Origin: Patescibacteria group bacterium UBA6489
GTDB taxonomy: Bacteria; Patescibacteriota; Gracilibacteria; BD1-5; UBA6164
Length of the DNA stretch: 64,000 nt
Assembly (NCBI GenBank): GCA_002435385.1
Contig: DJMN01000016.1
Location: 22,584-86,583 of the forward strand
Direction: 5' to 3'
The notes under the pieces were generated by a model. The model saw nothing but the letters and a program-made list of their open reading frames with translations. It made no database searches and was not told the origin of the DNA. This document shows, piece after piece, positions 20,718 through 32,558 of the stretch. The translations under genes and the position numbers were made by a program. Within the stretch, counting starts at the first letter, position 1, and each line of letters starts with the position of its first letter.

Positions 20718-23456
20718 TTAACCTAGGTTTTTATCAATTTGTTGTTCTAAGGTTATCTTTTTTTGTTCTTGTTCCTCTTGAATCTTTTTTATTTTTTGTT
20801 TTATAAGATCTCAAGATACAGTACTTCATATACTGTTAGTTAAAACTCATATCTTCTCACCATTATTTTTTAAAAGTGAAGGGTATTTAGCATAAATATT
20901 TATTTGATTACCTTCTTTTTTAAGATATGTTTCTCGTTCTGGATTATTGATTTTTTCTCATGCAGCTGTTTTTATTATTTTATATAAGGTCACTGTTGTT
21001 CATTCATATTTTGATAGGTCTATTGTATTTTTTCATCTTGGGAATGTTAGTATAGGAGGTAGAGGTTGTTTGGTTTCTATTTTTTCCTTATGTCTTTTTC
21101 TCTCTTTTTTCGGAGTATTTCCTTTGTTATATTTTTCTATGAGTTTTGGTATATTTTCTCTAATTAGATCTTCTTTTTGTTTATCTGTTCTTGCTTTACT
21201 CAAATCAATAGTAATTTTGTAGTCATATTGAACTATCCCTGTAGAATCGTCTAGTTCAATAGATACTTTTCATCAACTAAGTCTTTTCATTAGGATATTT
21301 CTATCTTTGTTATTCAGTTCTTTATCTCATTTATCAGAATAGTAACCGATAGTGTGGGTGCTTCTGTGCTTACTATTTAAAGCAGATTTTATTATTGTAC
21401 TATCTAGTACTTTATATTTTGTATTTCATTTTAAATATGTTATTTCAGGGACATATAAAGGATTTTGTTCTTGAACTCTCATTGCTTCTTGCATATGTTT
21501 ATTATTTCTTCTCATATCTTTTGCAGCATTTTCTGTTGGATCTATAATTCCTTTTGGGCTATCTAGATTTTCTTTTTGTTCAGAATATCCTATAGACATT
21601 TCATATTTATTTATTGAATCTCTTAGTTTATCAGTTCATCTTAACAGTTCTCTATACTTATCTATGTTAACTTTTCAATTAGCTTTTGAAAGAAGATAAT
21701 TTCATTCTTCTAAATGTATTTTTGCTTCATAAATGTTAAATCTATTTATTCTTGTTCATTTAAAGATATCATCGTTTAAAAATTTGTTTATTCTTTTTTC
21801 TAGTTCTGTTTTTGCTTGTGGCAATCTCTCATATTTCTCTATTAATATTTTTAGTTTATCACGTTTACTAAGAATTTGTTTATTCATTTCTGGTGAAATT
21901 CATTTGTCTCCTGCTCTATAAAGAAGGTTAGTTAATTCTCCCAAAACTTCCTTTGCTTTACTTATATTAAATTTATTTAAAGGCTTTCAATTTAGACCTA
22001 CAAATTTGTCGGCTGTATTTAAAAAAATTTTTACTCTATTGTCTATGCTAATTAAATCTGGACCTTTTGACGCTCTTTCATCATGGGCAATTGGGGGTTC
22101 ACTTTTATCAGCTTTATCAAATGTTAGGCTTAAATTTTTATTAAGAGCATATATAAATAATTCTCTTCATTTGTTTTCAGGAGTTTCTGTTACGATCTTT
22201 ACTTTTATTCTTGTTTGGTTATTTTCTTTTACAATATCAGTCACCTCTAATTGTTCTTTTCCCTTTATAGTAGCAAAGGTATGTTTATTTTTATATTCTC
22301 TATTTTTATTTAGAAGGTAAGGTGTATCATATAATGTTAGTTTATCTCATTTTTTTGCAGTGATTTTATCTCACTTTTTTATTCACTTGAATTCTTGTAT
22401 TCATTCTTGAAGTTTAGTTTTTTCTCATTTTTCAGGTAATATTACTTTATCTCTTTTTTGTTTAATTTGTGATAAAAATTCTGAATATCCGCTTTCTATA
22501 AAAATTGGTCATTGTATCCCACTAGGAATATTTTTTATTATTTTCATTGCAGTCGGCATTGTTTTATCAAAATCTGTTTTTAGTTCTTTTACTAAGGATT
22601 TGAAGATATTTGTAAGTTTTTTTTGATATGTTTGCATTAGAGCATTAAATGCTTTTTCTGTTTCTGGACCTTTAGAAGCTTCTTTTAATTCATCTATTTT
22701 TTGTTTTATTATTAATGTTTTATTAGGTAGTTCTTTTAAGTCATCAATAGAGTAATCTAGACTTTCAGTAGAAGAGGCTTTTATTGAATTCATTTCTTTT
22801 GAAAGTTCCTCTAGTAATTCTTGATTTTTTTCCGCAATTTCTTGATTCATTTTTTTTACAAAATCTTTTGCTATATTTTTTCTATCTAGTAAATCCTCTA
22901 ATATATTACTATCAACTTCACTTCTTTCTTCTGATTTTTTATATTCTTCTGGTAATTCTAACCAATCTCCATCTTGTTGTTCTATATCATAGAAAAATGT
23001 ACCACTTCATTCTTCATATTTTTCTTTTTCTCTATTATATTTTAAGGTAATTTTACCATCTTTTATAGTTACTCATTTAAATTTTTTATGAGAAATAGCT
23101 TTTCCTGTTAGTTCAGTGATAAGATTAATAAAATCTTCAGGTATTTTTTTCCCTGAGGTAAATTTATTATATAGTGTTGCAAATTTTTTATATTCATTTA
23201 TATTTGCAGTCTCAAATTCCCAGTCTCATAGTATTTCGTTCATCCCTTCTCTTGCTTCCTCTGTTGCTTTACCTTTATATTCATTTATTCTATCTATCTC
23301 TGTTGAATCAATTCATCACTGTATAATCCTGTTTAATTCTTCTAAAGTTAATTGATTTTTTTGTTCTTTTTCTCATTCTTTTTTTTCTCATCTATCTCAT
23401 CATTCTCCTCAACTTGGTCATGCTTCTCATCCAGCCATCATTGACTTAATTGACAT
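20718..23456 (-). CDS. Large cytoplasmic Lys/Glu-rich protein (912 aa), unknown
   Basis: This reads continuously from ATG 23456 to TAA 20718 only when TGA is Gly. It begins MSIKSMMAGGEAGPSGGEGG (many of these Gly are TGA), a Gly/Glu-rich low-complexity head. A long, mainly helical, charged body follows (KKMNQEIAEKNQELLEELSK; ELKTDFDKTMPTAMKIIKNI), with some beta-rich stretches in the middle and a terminal coiled coil (KIKKIQEEQEQKKITLEQQI). There is no signal peptide, TM segment or recognised catalytic motif. It may be a lineage-specific structural protein. It is the largest cytoplasmic gene in the window. Confidence 0.75.
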
Positions 23457-23618
23457 ATTAAATAATTTTCTAGTATTTTCTATAAATGTAATCATAGGTA
23501 TTGTATTAAAATTATAAGTTATAAACTAATTTATCTAGTCATTTTTAATTTTAGCATATTTAAAGGCATCTTGTAAACTATTTTAGCTTGACAGTTTACT
23601 GTGATTCTTTGAAAGTCT

Positions 23619-23652
23619 AAAAAATACCATATTTGAAAATATGGTATTTTGT
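23619..23652 (-). terminator. Terminator after hflX
   Basis: Stem AAAATACCATAT/ATATGGTATTTT, loop TTGAAA, 15 bases past the hflX stop on the minus strand. Confidence 0.75.
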
Positions 23653-23664
23653 GAATTATTTGTT

Positions 23665-24864
23665 TTATTGAATCTTTAATAAAATTTCTTTTTTTAGATT
23701 ATCTAGTCATTTACTTTTATAACTACTTGTGAAAATTGGTTCTAAGTCTAAAAATCTTTTTTGAAGATCTTCTAAGCTACTATCTACTAGGTCTATTTTA
23801 TTGAAAACATAGATTTTTGTTTGATTGGCTCATATTTCTTCTAGTATATCATCTACAACTTTTATTTTTTCATCTATTTTTGAGTCACTTGAATCAACTA
23901 CGTGTAAAAGTAAGTCTGATTCTATAGAATCTTCTAGTGTTGATCTAAATGCTTCTATGAGGTTTGGTGGTAAATCTCTTATAAATCATATTGTATCATT
24001 TAAAAGAATCTCCATTCATTCATATTCTCCTAATCTGAATTTTTGTTTCATTTCTTCTGATATTTCTTCTGGTTTAATGTACATTTTTCATACGTTTGTT
24101 CATAGTGTAGCAAATAGTTTATCTTCTGATAGAACTCATTTTTTTGTTAAAATATTTAGTAGGCTTGATTTTCAGGCGTTTGTGTATCAGACTATTCAGA
24201 CTGTAAAAAATCATTTTCTTTCTCTTGATTTTCTATGTATTTCTCTAACGTTTTTGTATTTTTCTAGTTCTTTTTTGATTGCTAGTTCTCTTTTCCTTAA
24301 GTGTCTTTTCATTATTTCTGTGTTTGTTTCTCATTTTCATCTGGTTCATATTCATGCTGATTGACGTGATAGTTCCATTCACATACCGAAGATACGTGGT
24401 CACATATGTTTTATGGCTGCTAGCTCTATTTGTAGTCTAGATTCTTTTGTTTTTGCATGTCTTTCAAATATTTTTAGTATTAGATCTACTCTATCCCAAG
24501 CTTTAACTCATATTGTTCTTAGTTTATTGTTGACATTGTATATTTGGTGTGGTTTTAATATATTTCAAAATACTAAGAGGTCGGCTTTTAGAAGTTTCAT
24601 CTCATCTATGATTTCATCTAGTTTTCATTCTCATACATAGGTTCTGTAATCTGGTATTCATCTTTTTTGAATGTGTTTAAGAATTACAATTCATCAGAAT
24701 GTATTTACTAAGTTTTCTGTTTCGACCATTCTGTTTTCCATGTTTTCTCTTTTACAACATTCACTTGGAATTATATCTACTATAAAGATTTTTAGTTGTT
24801 TTTTACTGTATTCTAGATTTTGGCTAAGTTGTTCTAGTTCTCTTTCTGATTGTTTTCTTGTCAT
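23665..24864 (-). CDS. hflX: HflX, ribosome-associated GTPase
   Basis: HflX is a GTPase that binds and splits stalled or idle ribosomes. The 399-residue protein has the family-specific N-terminal domain (KPHQIYNVNNKLRTIGVKAWDRVDLIL then KIFERHAKTKESRLQIELA) and a Gly-rich linker (GMGMELSRQSAGIGTRGKGE, mostly TGA glycines). The G domain has G1 GIVGYTNAGKSSLLN, G2 around LFATLGTNVGKMYI, G3 DTIGFIRDLP and G4 NKIDL. The P-loop GYTNAGKS has its first and second glycines encoded by TGA. It is monocistronic, ending in a hairpin terminator. Confidence 0.95.
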
Positions 24865-24920
24865 ATTTTGTTTTCAAAAGTAATTATGTATATTTTAATG
24901 TAATAATTCTTTTTGTAAAA

Positions 24921-24958
24921 AATAAAATCTTGAAAAATAGTTTTTCAAGATTTTATTA
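24921..24958 (-). terminator. Terminator after gdhA
   Basis: Stem AATAAAATCTTGAAAAA/TTTTTCAAGATTTTATT, 11 bases past the gdhA stop on the minus strand. Confidence 0.8.
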
Positions 24959-24968
24959 AGTTACATTT

Positions 24969-26249
24969 TTAGACTTCTCATCTGTCTTTCATTGCTATGA
25001 ATATTCTTTCCATTGCTATGATAAATGCTGCAGAGCGAAGGCAAGAACCATATTTTGTTGAGATGTTGTATACATCTTCTGCTGATTTTTGAATTTTTTT
25101 GCGTAGTCTTTCGTCTATTTCTTCTGCATCCCAGTAAAAATTAGCATCATTTTGTACTTGTTCAAAGTAACTTACCATTACTCATCATGCGTTAGCTAGT
25201 ATATCTGGAATTACTGTTATTTCTCTTTTTACTAGTATGTCATCTGCTTTTGGTGTTACTGGTCAGTTAGCAAGCTCTAACACAATACTAGCTTTAATTT
25301 TTTTTGCATTATCTGTATCTATTTGATTTTCCAATGCTGCTGGAATTAGTATATCACAGTCCATTTCTAAAATAGCTTTTCATTCGACTTTTTGAGCGTC
25401 TTCATATTCAACTACAGATTTTCTGCTAGCTTTTATGTCTTCTAGTTTTGATAGGAATAATCATTTTTCGTTGTATATTGCTCATCCAGAATCAGATATT
25501 CATACTAGTATTGCTCATTTAGCTAATGCTAAGTTTGCAAAGATAAGTCCTGCGTTTCATGCTCATTGTATAATTATTTTTTTTCATTCTAGTTCTATTT
25601 TTTCTAGTTCCATTATTTTTTCTAGTACATATAGACCTCATTGAGCAGTTGCTGTTGCTCTTCATTTTGATCATCAACTAGTAAGTGGTTTTCAAGTGAA
25701 GCTACCTGGTGAATATTTTCATACTAGTCTCGTATATTCATCCATCATCCATGCCATTATTTGAGGAGTTGTGTTTACATCTGGTGCTGGTATATCTTGT
25801 CCTGGTCAGATGTATTTGTAAAGTTCTCTTACGTATCATCTACTAAGTCTCTCTAGTTCTCAAGCTGATAGTCTTTTAGGATTTACTATAACTCATCATT
25901 TTCCTCATCAAAGAGGTATGTCTATAACTGCACATTTGAATGTCATCCACATAGAAAGTGCTTTTACTTCGTCTTTTGTAACATCTTGGTGGAATCTTAT
26001 TCATCATTTGAAAGGTCATCTAGAGTCGTTATGTTGACTTCTGTATCCTTTAAATGTTTTTATTTTTCCATCGTCCATTCTAACGGGTATGTTTATAGAG
26101 ATTACTCTTTTTGGATGAGATATAATTTCTAGTTCATCCATGTCTAGTCTACAAGTGTCTGATATGCTACATGCTTTTTTTAGTTGTTTTCTTGCATTTT
26201 CTAGAGCACTTTGTAAGTTTTGTTCTATCATAGTATCTTGTTCTGCCAT
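24969..26249 (-). CDS. gdhA: Glutamate (Glu/Leu/Phe/Val-type) dehydrogenase
   Basis: A 426-residue NAD(P)-dependent glutamate dehydrogenase interconverting glutamate with 2-oxoglutarate and ammonia. Family motifs are YRSQHNDSRGPFKGGIRFH (substrate site, with GGI encoded partly by TGA), CAVIDIPLGGGKGGV (catalytic Lys), GQDIPAPDVNT, the Rossmann element IIQGAGNAGLIFA and AALENQI. It is one of few central-metabolism enzymes in this window and suggests amino-acid-linked nitrogen or energy metabolism. Glu, Leu or Phe preference cannot be decided by eye. Confidence 0.93.
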
Positions 26250-26274
26250 AATATATATATTTAAGAATTAAATT

Positions 26275-26330
26275 ATAATCCATCTCTGAATCTCTTCCTT
26301 TACTACTAAAGGAAGAGGGCTCGGTTATTT
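26275..26330. repeat. Family B-like palindromic repeat
   Basis: CTTCCTTTACTACTAAAGGAAG followed by AGGGCTCGG resembles the 15.1 and 63.0 kb elements (hairpin then GAGGCTCG). It lies between gdhA and yraN. Confidence 0.65.
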
Positions 26331-26331
26331 A

Positions 26332-26691
26332 TTAAATTTCTAAGTTTTTGTAGTGGGTGACTTTGTAGCTTTGGGGTCATTTTAGTATTGTAATTACATC
26401 AAATCTTATTTTTTCAAAATCTAAATTGTTTTTTACTACATAGTAGTCTATTGTTCTTTTGAATTTATGTAGTTTGTATTTAGTTATTGACTCTTCTGGT
26501 GTTCAGTATTTTAGATTTGTTCTGTATTTTACTTCTATAAAAGTGGTAACTCAATTGATGGAGGCGATTATATCTATTTCTCAGAATCTTCAAAACTTAA
26601 AGTTGGTGTCTGTTATATTGTATCAGTGTTTTTGTAGGTATTTTATGGCTATGATTTCTCAAGTGTCTCAGGTTTTTTTTGTTGATTGCAT
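26332..26691 (-). CDS. yraN: YraN/UPF0102 family endonuclease-like protein
   Basis: A 119-residue protein of the UPF0102 family, which has a restriction-endonuclease-like fold. Conserved features are GDTGEIIAIKYLQKHGYNI, NFKFGRFGEIDIIA (GEIDxIA motif), TTFIEVKYRTNLKYGTPEES (EVKxR motif) and K...K...ALxYY-like KFKRTIDYYVV. Several key glycines, including those of GEID and YGTP, are TGA. The exact DNA substrate is unknown in the family. Confidence 0.9.
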
Positions 26692-26785
26692 GTGTGAATA
26701 AAATTAGTTATGAATTATTGTTTATGATTTTAATAATAGTGAGGGGGATGTAAAATTTAAGTTTGGGTTTTATATTTATAGTTTA

Positions 26786-26817
26786 TAAAAAGCTTGATTA
26801 TGTAATCAAGCTTTTTA
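26786..26817 (-). terminator. Terminator of SLH/DKNxxYY gene
   Basis: Palindrome AAAAAGCTTGATTA-TG-TAATCAAGCTTTTT directly past the TAA of the minus-strand surface protein gene. Confidence 0.8.
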
Positions 26818-26819
26818 GT

Positions 26820-28763
26820 TTATCAACAGAAACGAGGATAGAAGTCTTTTGGGGTTGTTCATCATTTTAACTCTACTTTCTCTCCTTGTTGATATAAATT
26901 ATTTTTATCTTTTGCATATCCACATGAGTATGAACCTTCTGTTGGTTGAAGTGTTTCAGAATCTCCTCATTCTATTTGTTTTCCTCTAAAGTAAGTATAA
27001 TTTTTATCTCTTGCATATCCAATTCATAAACCATTAAATGTTTCTATATTAGCATTGTTTATAGGAGTATTAAAGTAATAAATTGATTGCTTGTCTTTTG
27101 TGTACCGCTGATCTAAAACTTCAAAACTTTCTGCGTCTCTTCATTTTAGTATATTATTATGGTAGTAAACAAAATTCTTGTCTTTTGCATAATTATATTC
27201 TAATCCTTTAAAGGTCTCTAAATCAACTCATTCTATATTTAAAATTTTTATTTCAGTATGTGTTCATCATTCTTCTGTTTCAGATGTGTGTATACCATAT
27301 AGGTTATTTTTATCTTTTGCATATCCATATCATAATATTTTAAATGTATCAATATCAACTCATTCTATTTTTTGTCCATAATAGTAAACATTTTTTGAAT
27401 CATGCCAATATTGTGATGAACTATAATTTTTAAATTCATCAGTTTTTACTCACTCTATTTTTTTTCATTTATAATAAATAAAATACTTATCTTTTGAATA
27501 TGATCTATCTAATAATTCAAATGTTTCAGGATCAGCTCATTCTATCTGTTTATCCATATAATAAACATTCTCATTATTCTTAGTATACCGATTGAATCCT
27601 GTACTATTTAAATCAAGTAGCTTTGGCTCAATAAGGCTAAAGGAACTTGAATCAAATCAGTCTATTTTTCTACCATAATAGTAAACGTTATTTTTGTCTT
27701 TAGTATAGTATGTATCAAAAATTTCAAATGTTTCAGGATCAGCTCCGTCTATCTTATCATTCCTAAAATAGACATTTTTTCCATCTTTTCAATAATCATT
27801 TGTTAATGCTTGAAATGTAGAGATATTAGCTCATTCTAATTTTCAATCATGTCTATGATAAACTCAATTTTTATCTATATAAAAATCTCACAATACATAA
27901 AAGGTTTCTGAGTCTAGTTCTTCTTTTGTCTCATCCCAATTGTATACATGATATTTATCTTTACCACACCAAAATTGTGTTCAAAATCATCATTTAAAAC
28001 TATTTATATCAGCTCATTTTACTATTTCTCAAATATAGTATACTTGGTTTTTATCTTTTGCATATTTACCTCATAAATTTTCAAATGTTTTCGGATCAAT
28101 TTCTTCCACAAGTTTATTCCCAGCATAAACGTCATCATCTACTAGTTTGTAATAAAAATTATTGTCTATATAAAAAATATTTTCTTTATTATGGATATTT
28201 TCTTTTAGCCTCCATATTATTTCTATCATTTCTCCTCTTTTTATTTCTGAATCTTGTGTTTTTATTGAAATTGGTATTGACTGTTTTGTCCATAAGTAAT
28301 AAGCATATTTATAGATTCATTCTATTGTCATATATTTACTAAGCACACTTGCTTCATTAACTTCATTTATTTTTCATAATCATAAAGTTATAATTTTAGA
28401 AGCTTCTAAAAAAGATATATTATCTTTAGGTTTAAATGTACCATCTTTATATCATCAAATTATTCATTCTCTTTTTGCTGTACAGATATATTTCTCAAAA
28501 TCTGATCAATCTACATCAGGAAAACAATCTTCTCAATAGATTTCTGAGTCTGAGAAATTTGATTTTATTATTATTTTTGTAAATTCTTCTCTTGTTACTA
28601 GATTTTCAGGTTGAAAAGTTCAGTCTTTGTATCAAGAGACTATGTTATTTTCTTTTGAGTATTTTATTGCTTCTAAATATGGATGGTCGCTAGGAACATC
28701 TGAGAAATCTGCAAATGTTGTTGGTATTAGAAGCACTGGTAGTAGAAATAGTATTTTTTTCAT
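26820..28763 (-). CDS. Surface protein with SLH domains and DKNxxYY repeats
   Basis: A 647-residue exported protein. A signal peptide (MKKILFLLPVLLIPTTFA) is followed by two or three S-layer homology domains (FSDVPSDHPYLEAIKYSKEN, GYKDGTFQPENLVTREEFTK, GYKDGTFKPKDNISFLEASK) that normally bind cell-wall polymers. About a dozen DKNY-type repeats follow. Each has the core YAKDKNxVYYxGxxIEGADPETFE, with variants such as SKDKYFIYYKGKKIEGV, AKDKNNLYGI and TKDKQSIYYFNTPI. In almost every repeat the Gly before Ala/Val is TGA. It is probably attached to the envelope and adhesive. A second repeat-rich exported protein lies immediately upstream. Confidence 0.85.
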
Positions 28764-28862
28764 AAAAGAGTTTGTTAATAGTTATATAAAATAAGTTGGT
28801 GTATTATATTGTTTTTTTATTAGGTTTCTAATTTTTTAAAGGAATTGTGATTTGTAAAGTTC

Positions 28863-28890
28863 AAAAGCCTGATTTCTAATCAGACTTTTT
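28863..28890 (-). terminator. Terminator of the WG-like repeat protein gene
   Basis: Stem AAAAG(C)CTGATT/AATCAG(A)CTTTT, 18 bases past the stop on the minus strand. Confidence 0.7.
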
Positions 28891-28907
28891 GTTATTCATT
28901 ATTCCTA

Positions 28908-30485
28908 TTACTCTATAATTTCAGATAATGTTTTTAGTTTTAGGTATACAAATATATCTCTTACATTTTCTAATCTTGGATCTTCTAGGTTGTATCTATT
29001 AATCTTTTTATAGATACTTCAGTTGTATTCTTTAGAGAAATTTGATATCATTTCTCAAAATTTGTTTGCAGTTTTTGCTTGTGAATGGTTTTGTTGTAGT
29101 TTAGTAGTTACTTCTTCTAAATCTTTTTGTACTTCTGTTGGAGTTAAACTACAGTTATATCTTGCCATAAAGTTGTTTCAAGTTGAATCTTGAGCTCAGA
29201 ATGCAACACTTCAGTTTTCAGATATCATTATATCTCACATATGACTATAGATAGCTATTTCTTCATCATTTTTCATAAGTCTATAGTCTTTTCATGTTGA
29301 AATTACATAAAATAGGTCTGTTGAGTTTGGTGAGTATTTTAGTTGTAATATATCGTTAAATCTTTTTCATTCAACTCAGTCTCTAACGATAAATGCTTCA
29401 CTTCAGTTTTTTACTACATAAGCATAATTTTCTCAGCTTTTTGTTTGTGTAAGATAATCTACTTTATCATATTTTTTTCATTCAACTCAGTTTCTAACAA
29501 CAAAGTATTCTTCTTGGTCTATTGCTGTATATGTATAGTTAATTCAGTCTTCTGAGACATTTACTCTATAGATGGCACTATATGTTTTTCATTTTATATT
29601 ATCTTTTAAAATAAAATTTTTAAATTCATTATCCGTTGCTACAAATGTGTCTTTTCAAACAGAATAAATATAATTATCAAATGTTCAGATTTCCTTTCAG
29701 TTTCTTATTAGTACATATTTGCCTCATAAAAAAGCTACGTAATGGTATACTCAATCAAATGCTTTAATGTCATGTATATTATCATATTCTTTTTCTTTTA
29801 CTCAGTTTTTTACTATGAAGAATTTTCAGTTTTCTTCTGCTTTGTATAGAATTGTATTTTTGTCAGGAGAGATTGCAAAGTCTGGGTATATTGCTTCTTC
29901 ACTTTCTCCTTGAGTAAAGCTGTATGTTGATTTTTCTCAGTCTAATACAAAAAATGCTCTACCATCGTTTTCAACAAAGTATACAAGACTTTCTCAGTCT
30001 TGAGAATATTCTAATCCATGCATCAGGTTAAAAAATCTTATATTGTCATATTCTTCACTTTCTACTCAGTCTCTTATGACTACAGTTTTTCAATTTTCTT
30101 TTGTTGCAGCAAATGCATAGTTTTTTCAATCATTGCTTTCAACTGCATCTAGTATCATCTCGTATTCTTTACTTTTTACTCAATTTCTTACAAGTATATA
30201 GTTTCCATTTTCTAGTATTACTGAATACATATTTGGAGATGGTATAAAGATTCTGCTAGATGTGTATTTTTCACTTTCAACACCATTTTTAACAAATACA
30301 TATTTATTGTCTTCTGTTTTTACAGAATAAGAGATATCTTCTCATTTTATAGAAGAATCAGAGTAGTATGGAGTGGTTGTGTAATAATCACTTACTACTT
30401 CGTTACTACATATTTCTCATGCGAATGTGTTGCTTGATGCTATTAATCAGGCTACTAGAAATGTACTAGTTAATATTTTTTTCAT
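28908..30485 (-). CDS. Exported WG-like / beta-propeller repeat protein
   Basis: A 525-residue protein with a signal peptide (MKKILTSTFLVAGLIASSNT then FA). It is then built almost wholly of repeats of about 22-25 residues: YAYVVKNGSEAFIVRDGVEG, YFVVRNGVEGKKYDKVDYL, KFFIVKNGVKEKEYDNIHDI and KTVVIRDGVESEEYDNIRFF. The pattern (aromatic, two hydrophobics, R/KNG, V, E, YD) resembles WG-containing or propeller repeats. The Gly in NG is nearly always TGA. A C-terminal helical region (LEEVTTKLQQNHSQAKTANK) ends the protein. It probably forms a secreted or periplasmic propeller; the ligand is unknown. Confidence 0.78.
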
Positions 30486-30724
30486 ATAAATATAATTAAA
30501 TTTTTAAAATACATGTGGTATTATAAGATTTTAATGTAAGGAGAATGTAAGAATGTGAGATTTTTTTGAGATTTTTTGTTTTGGAGTACTAGCAAAGGTT
30601 GTTTATGTGTTAAATTAATCATATTATAATAAAATGTAAATATGTTACAGAAATGTGTAGTATATAATTATTATATATATTTTATTTTACTTTTAATAAA
30701 AAATAAATATATTAGAGTAAATTA

Positions 30725-31633
30725 ATGAAATATATAATAAAAACTAACATTATGTTATTAACTAGACAAAAGATTCTTTTAGCTTATTTGTATTTATTTT
30801 GAAAATGATGCTCAAGATTACACCTTACTAAATCACTATTTTTATTCTGCCAAGAAAACGAAAATAATATTTATGATTTTCATCCATATAAAAGATGACC
30901 ATTTTCAGAACTAATATTCTTAGACCTTCGTAAATTAGATGAAAAAGGGATTATAAAAAATGGAGAATTTTTAGTAAACATTTCTGATACAGAAAAAGTA
31001 AAAGAAATAATAAATAAACTAGATTCACAGCTAATATATTTACTACAATCAATTATAATAAAATACTGAAAAACAACAGATAATCAATTAATGGAAAAAG
31101 TGTATGAGAAATTCCCTTATTTTGCTATAAATAATCCTCAAAAAAAATGAAAATATAATCAGTATGATCCAAGATTATCAAAAGAAAATACTAAGCCGAT
31201 AATTTCTACTATATGATACGAATGAATAACTATAGACAAATATATAAACAGATTAATAGAAAATAATATAACAATTCTTATAGATGTTAGAAAAAATCCA
31301 AATAGTATGAAATATGGTTTTTCAACTACTAGATTAAAATATATTTGTGAAAAAAGGTCAATAAAATATTTACTTATTTCAGAACTTTGAATAGAGTCTT
31401 TAAAAAGAAAAAAATTAGAAACTTACGAGGATTATAAAAGATTGTTTAAATGATATAGACAAACTTTACCATGAAAAGAAAAATATATTAATGATATTTC
31501 AAATATTTTAAAAAATCAAGAAAGAATAGCTTTGACTTGTTTTGAAGCTAATGAAAAGTATTGTCATAGAACAGAGGTTGCTAATTATTTATACAATTTT
31601 ACGAATTGAGAATATGAGTTGAAACATATTTAA
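30725..31633 (+). CDS. DUF488 protein with N-terminal winged-helix-like region
   Basis: Two in-frame starts exist, 30725 and 30752; the second gives 293 residues and begins directly with the conserved MLLTRQKILLAYLYLF. The N-terminal half (SLFLFCQENE..., PYKRGPFSELIFLDLRKLDE) looks like a winged-helix or Panacea-like module. The C-terminal half is a DUF488 domain: ISTIGYEGITIDKYINRLIE, LIDVRKNPNSMKYGFS and LTCFEANEKYCHRTEVANYL. It overlaps the next gene by 20 bases. Codon use is unusually A-rich for a plus-strand gene here, which suggests transfer or inversion. Confidence 0.82.
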
Positions 31634-32444
31634 AGAGAAGGTTCTGATTACAGTAAAAACGTATCCAAGTTTATCAAGAAAATATGATGAGCTTGTTTGT
31701 ACAGCATGAATAACAGAGAATTGAGATTGGATTAGAATATATCCCATTCCATTTAGAAAGTTTAAGGAGGAGAGTCAATACTCAAAGTATCAATGGATAG
31801 AGATTGATTTGATAAAAAATAATTCTGATCCAAGACCAGAGAGTTTTCGTCCATATGACTTTAATGAACCTAAGGTTTGCTGAAAATTAGATACCTGATG
31901 AGATAGAAAGTGGACAGAAAGAAAAGAATTAATATTAAAAAATATTTATAAAGACTTAACAAAATTGATTGCAGATAATAAAGGTAAAAAATGAACATCT
32001 TTAGCAGTATTTAAACCAACAGAGATAATTGATTTTTTCTGGGAAGAAGTAGAAAGAGAGTGGGATCAAGAAAAATTAAAAGGTATATTATCAAGACAAA
32101 AACAGATGAGTTTATTTGAAGAAGTTAGAGAAGAATTTAAACTTATGCCTAAGTTACCATATGTTTTTAAGTATAAATTTAAAGATGAAAACTGAAAGGA
32201 ATCAAATATGATGATAGAGGATTGGGAAATATGACAACTGTACTGGAATTGTTTCAATAAAGAGAAAAATGAAAAGTTAGCCTGTGAGAAAGTAAAAGAA
32301 AAGTATTTTGATAACTTTGCAAAGACAAAAGATTTACACTTCTTTTTATGAACTACTAGACAATTTGATTGATGGGCAAATAATCCTTTTGTTATAATAG
32401 GAGCATTTTATCCTCCTAAAGATGATAGATTATCTTTATTTTAA
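31614..32444 (+). CDS. Partner of DUF488 protein, unknown function
   Basis: A 276-residue protein starting inside the end of the DUF488 gene (20-base overlap), which implies translational coupling. The N-terminus EKVLITVKTYPSLSRKYDEL then CTAGITENGDWIRIYPIPFRKF looks like a beta-barrel region. The C-terminus has LHFFLGTTRQFDGWANNPFVIIGAFYPPKDD. From memory, a family of this kind (sometimes described as dual-OB) is often encoded next to DUF488, but I cannot verify that. No signal peptide or TM segment. Two back-to-back hairpins follow the stop. Confidence 0.7.
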
Positions 32445-32453
32445 AGTTTTAGT

Positions 32454-32524
32454 GAACTATTCGAAATTTTCGAATAGTTCAATTAGAGAAATAAAATCAA
32501 CTATTAGGAAATCCCTAATAGTTC
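32454..32524. terminator. Two tandem hairpins after the DUF488 operon
   Basis: A perfect palindrome GAACTATTCGAAA-T-TTTCGAATAGTTC (32454-32480), then AACTATTAGG-AAATC-CCTAATAGTT (32499-32523). Both arms share AACTATT/AATAGTT. They separate the DUF488 pair from the DUF2130 gene. Confidence 0.7.
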
Positions 32525-32558
32525 AAAAAATAAAACCTTATCCTTTAAAAAACTAACC

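Noticed and set aside
23825..24364. 179-residue plus-strand frame
   Set aside because: It is antisense to the G domain of hflX, which is unambiguous.
26820..30485. CRISPR-like or DNA tandem repeat array
   Set aside because: The periodicity is that of protein repeats (DKNxxYY, NGVExxYD) with degenerate nucleotide sequence and no constant spacers.
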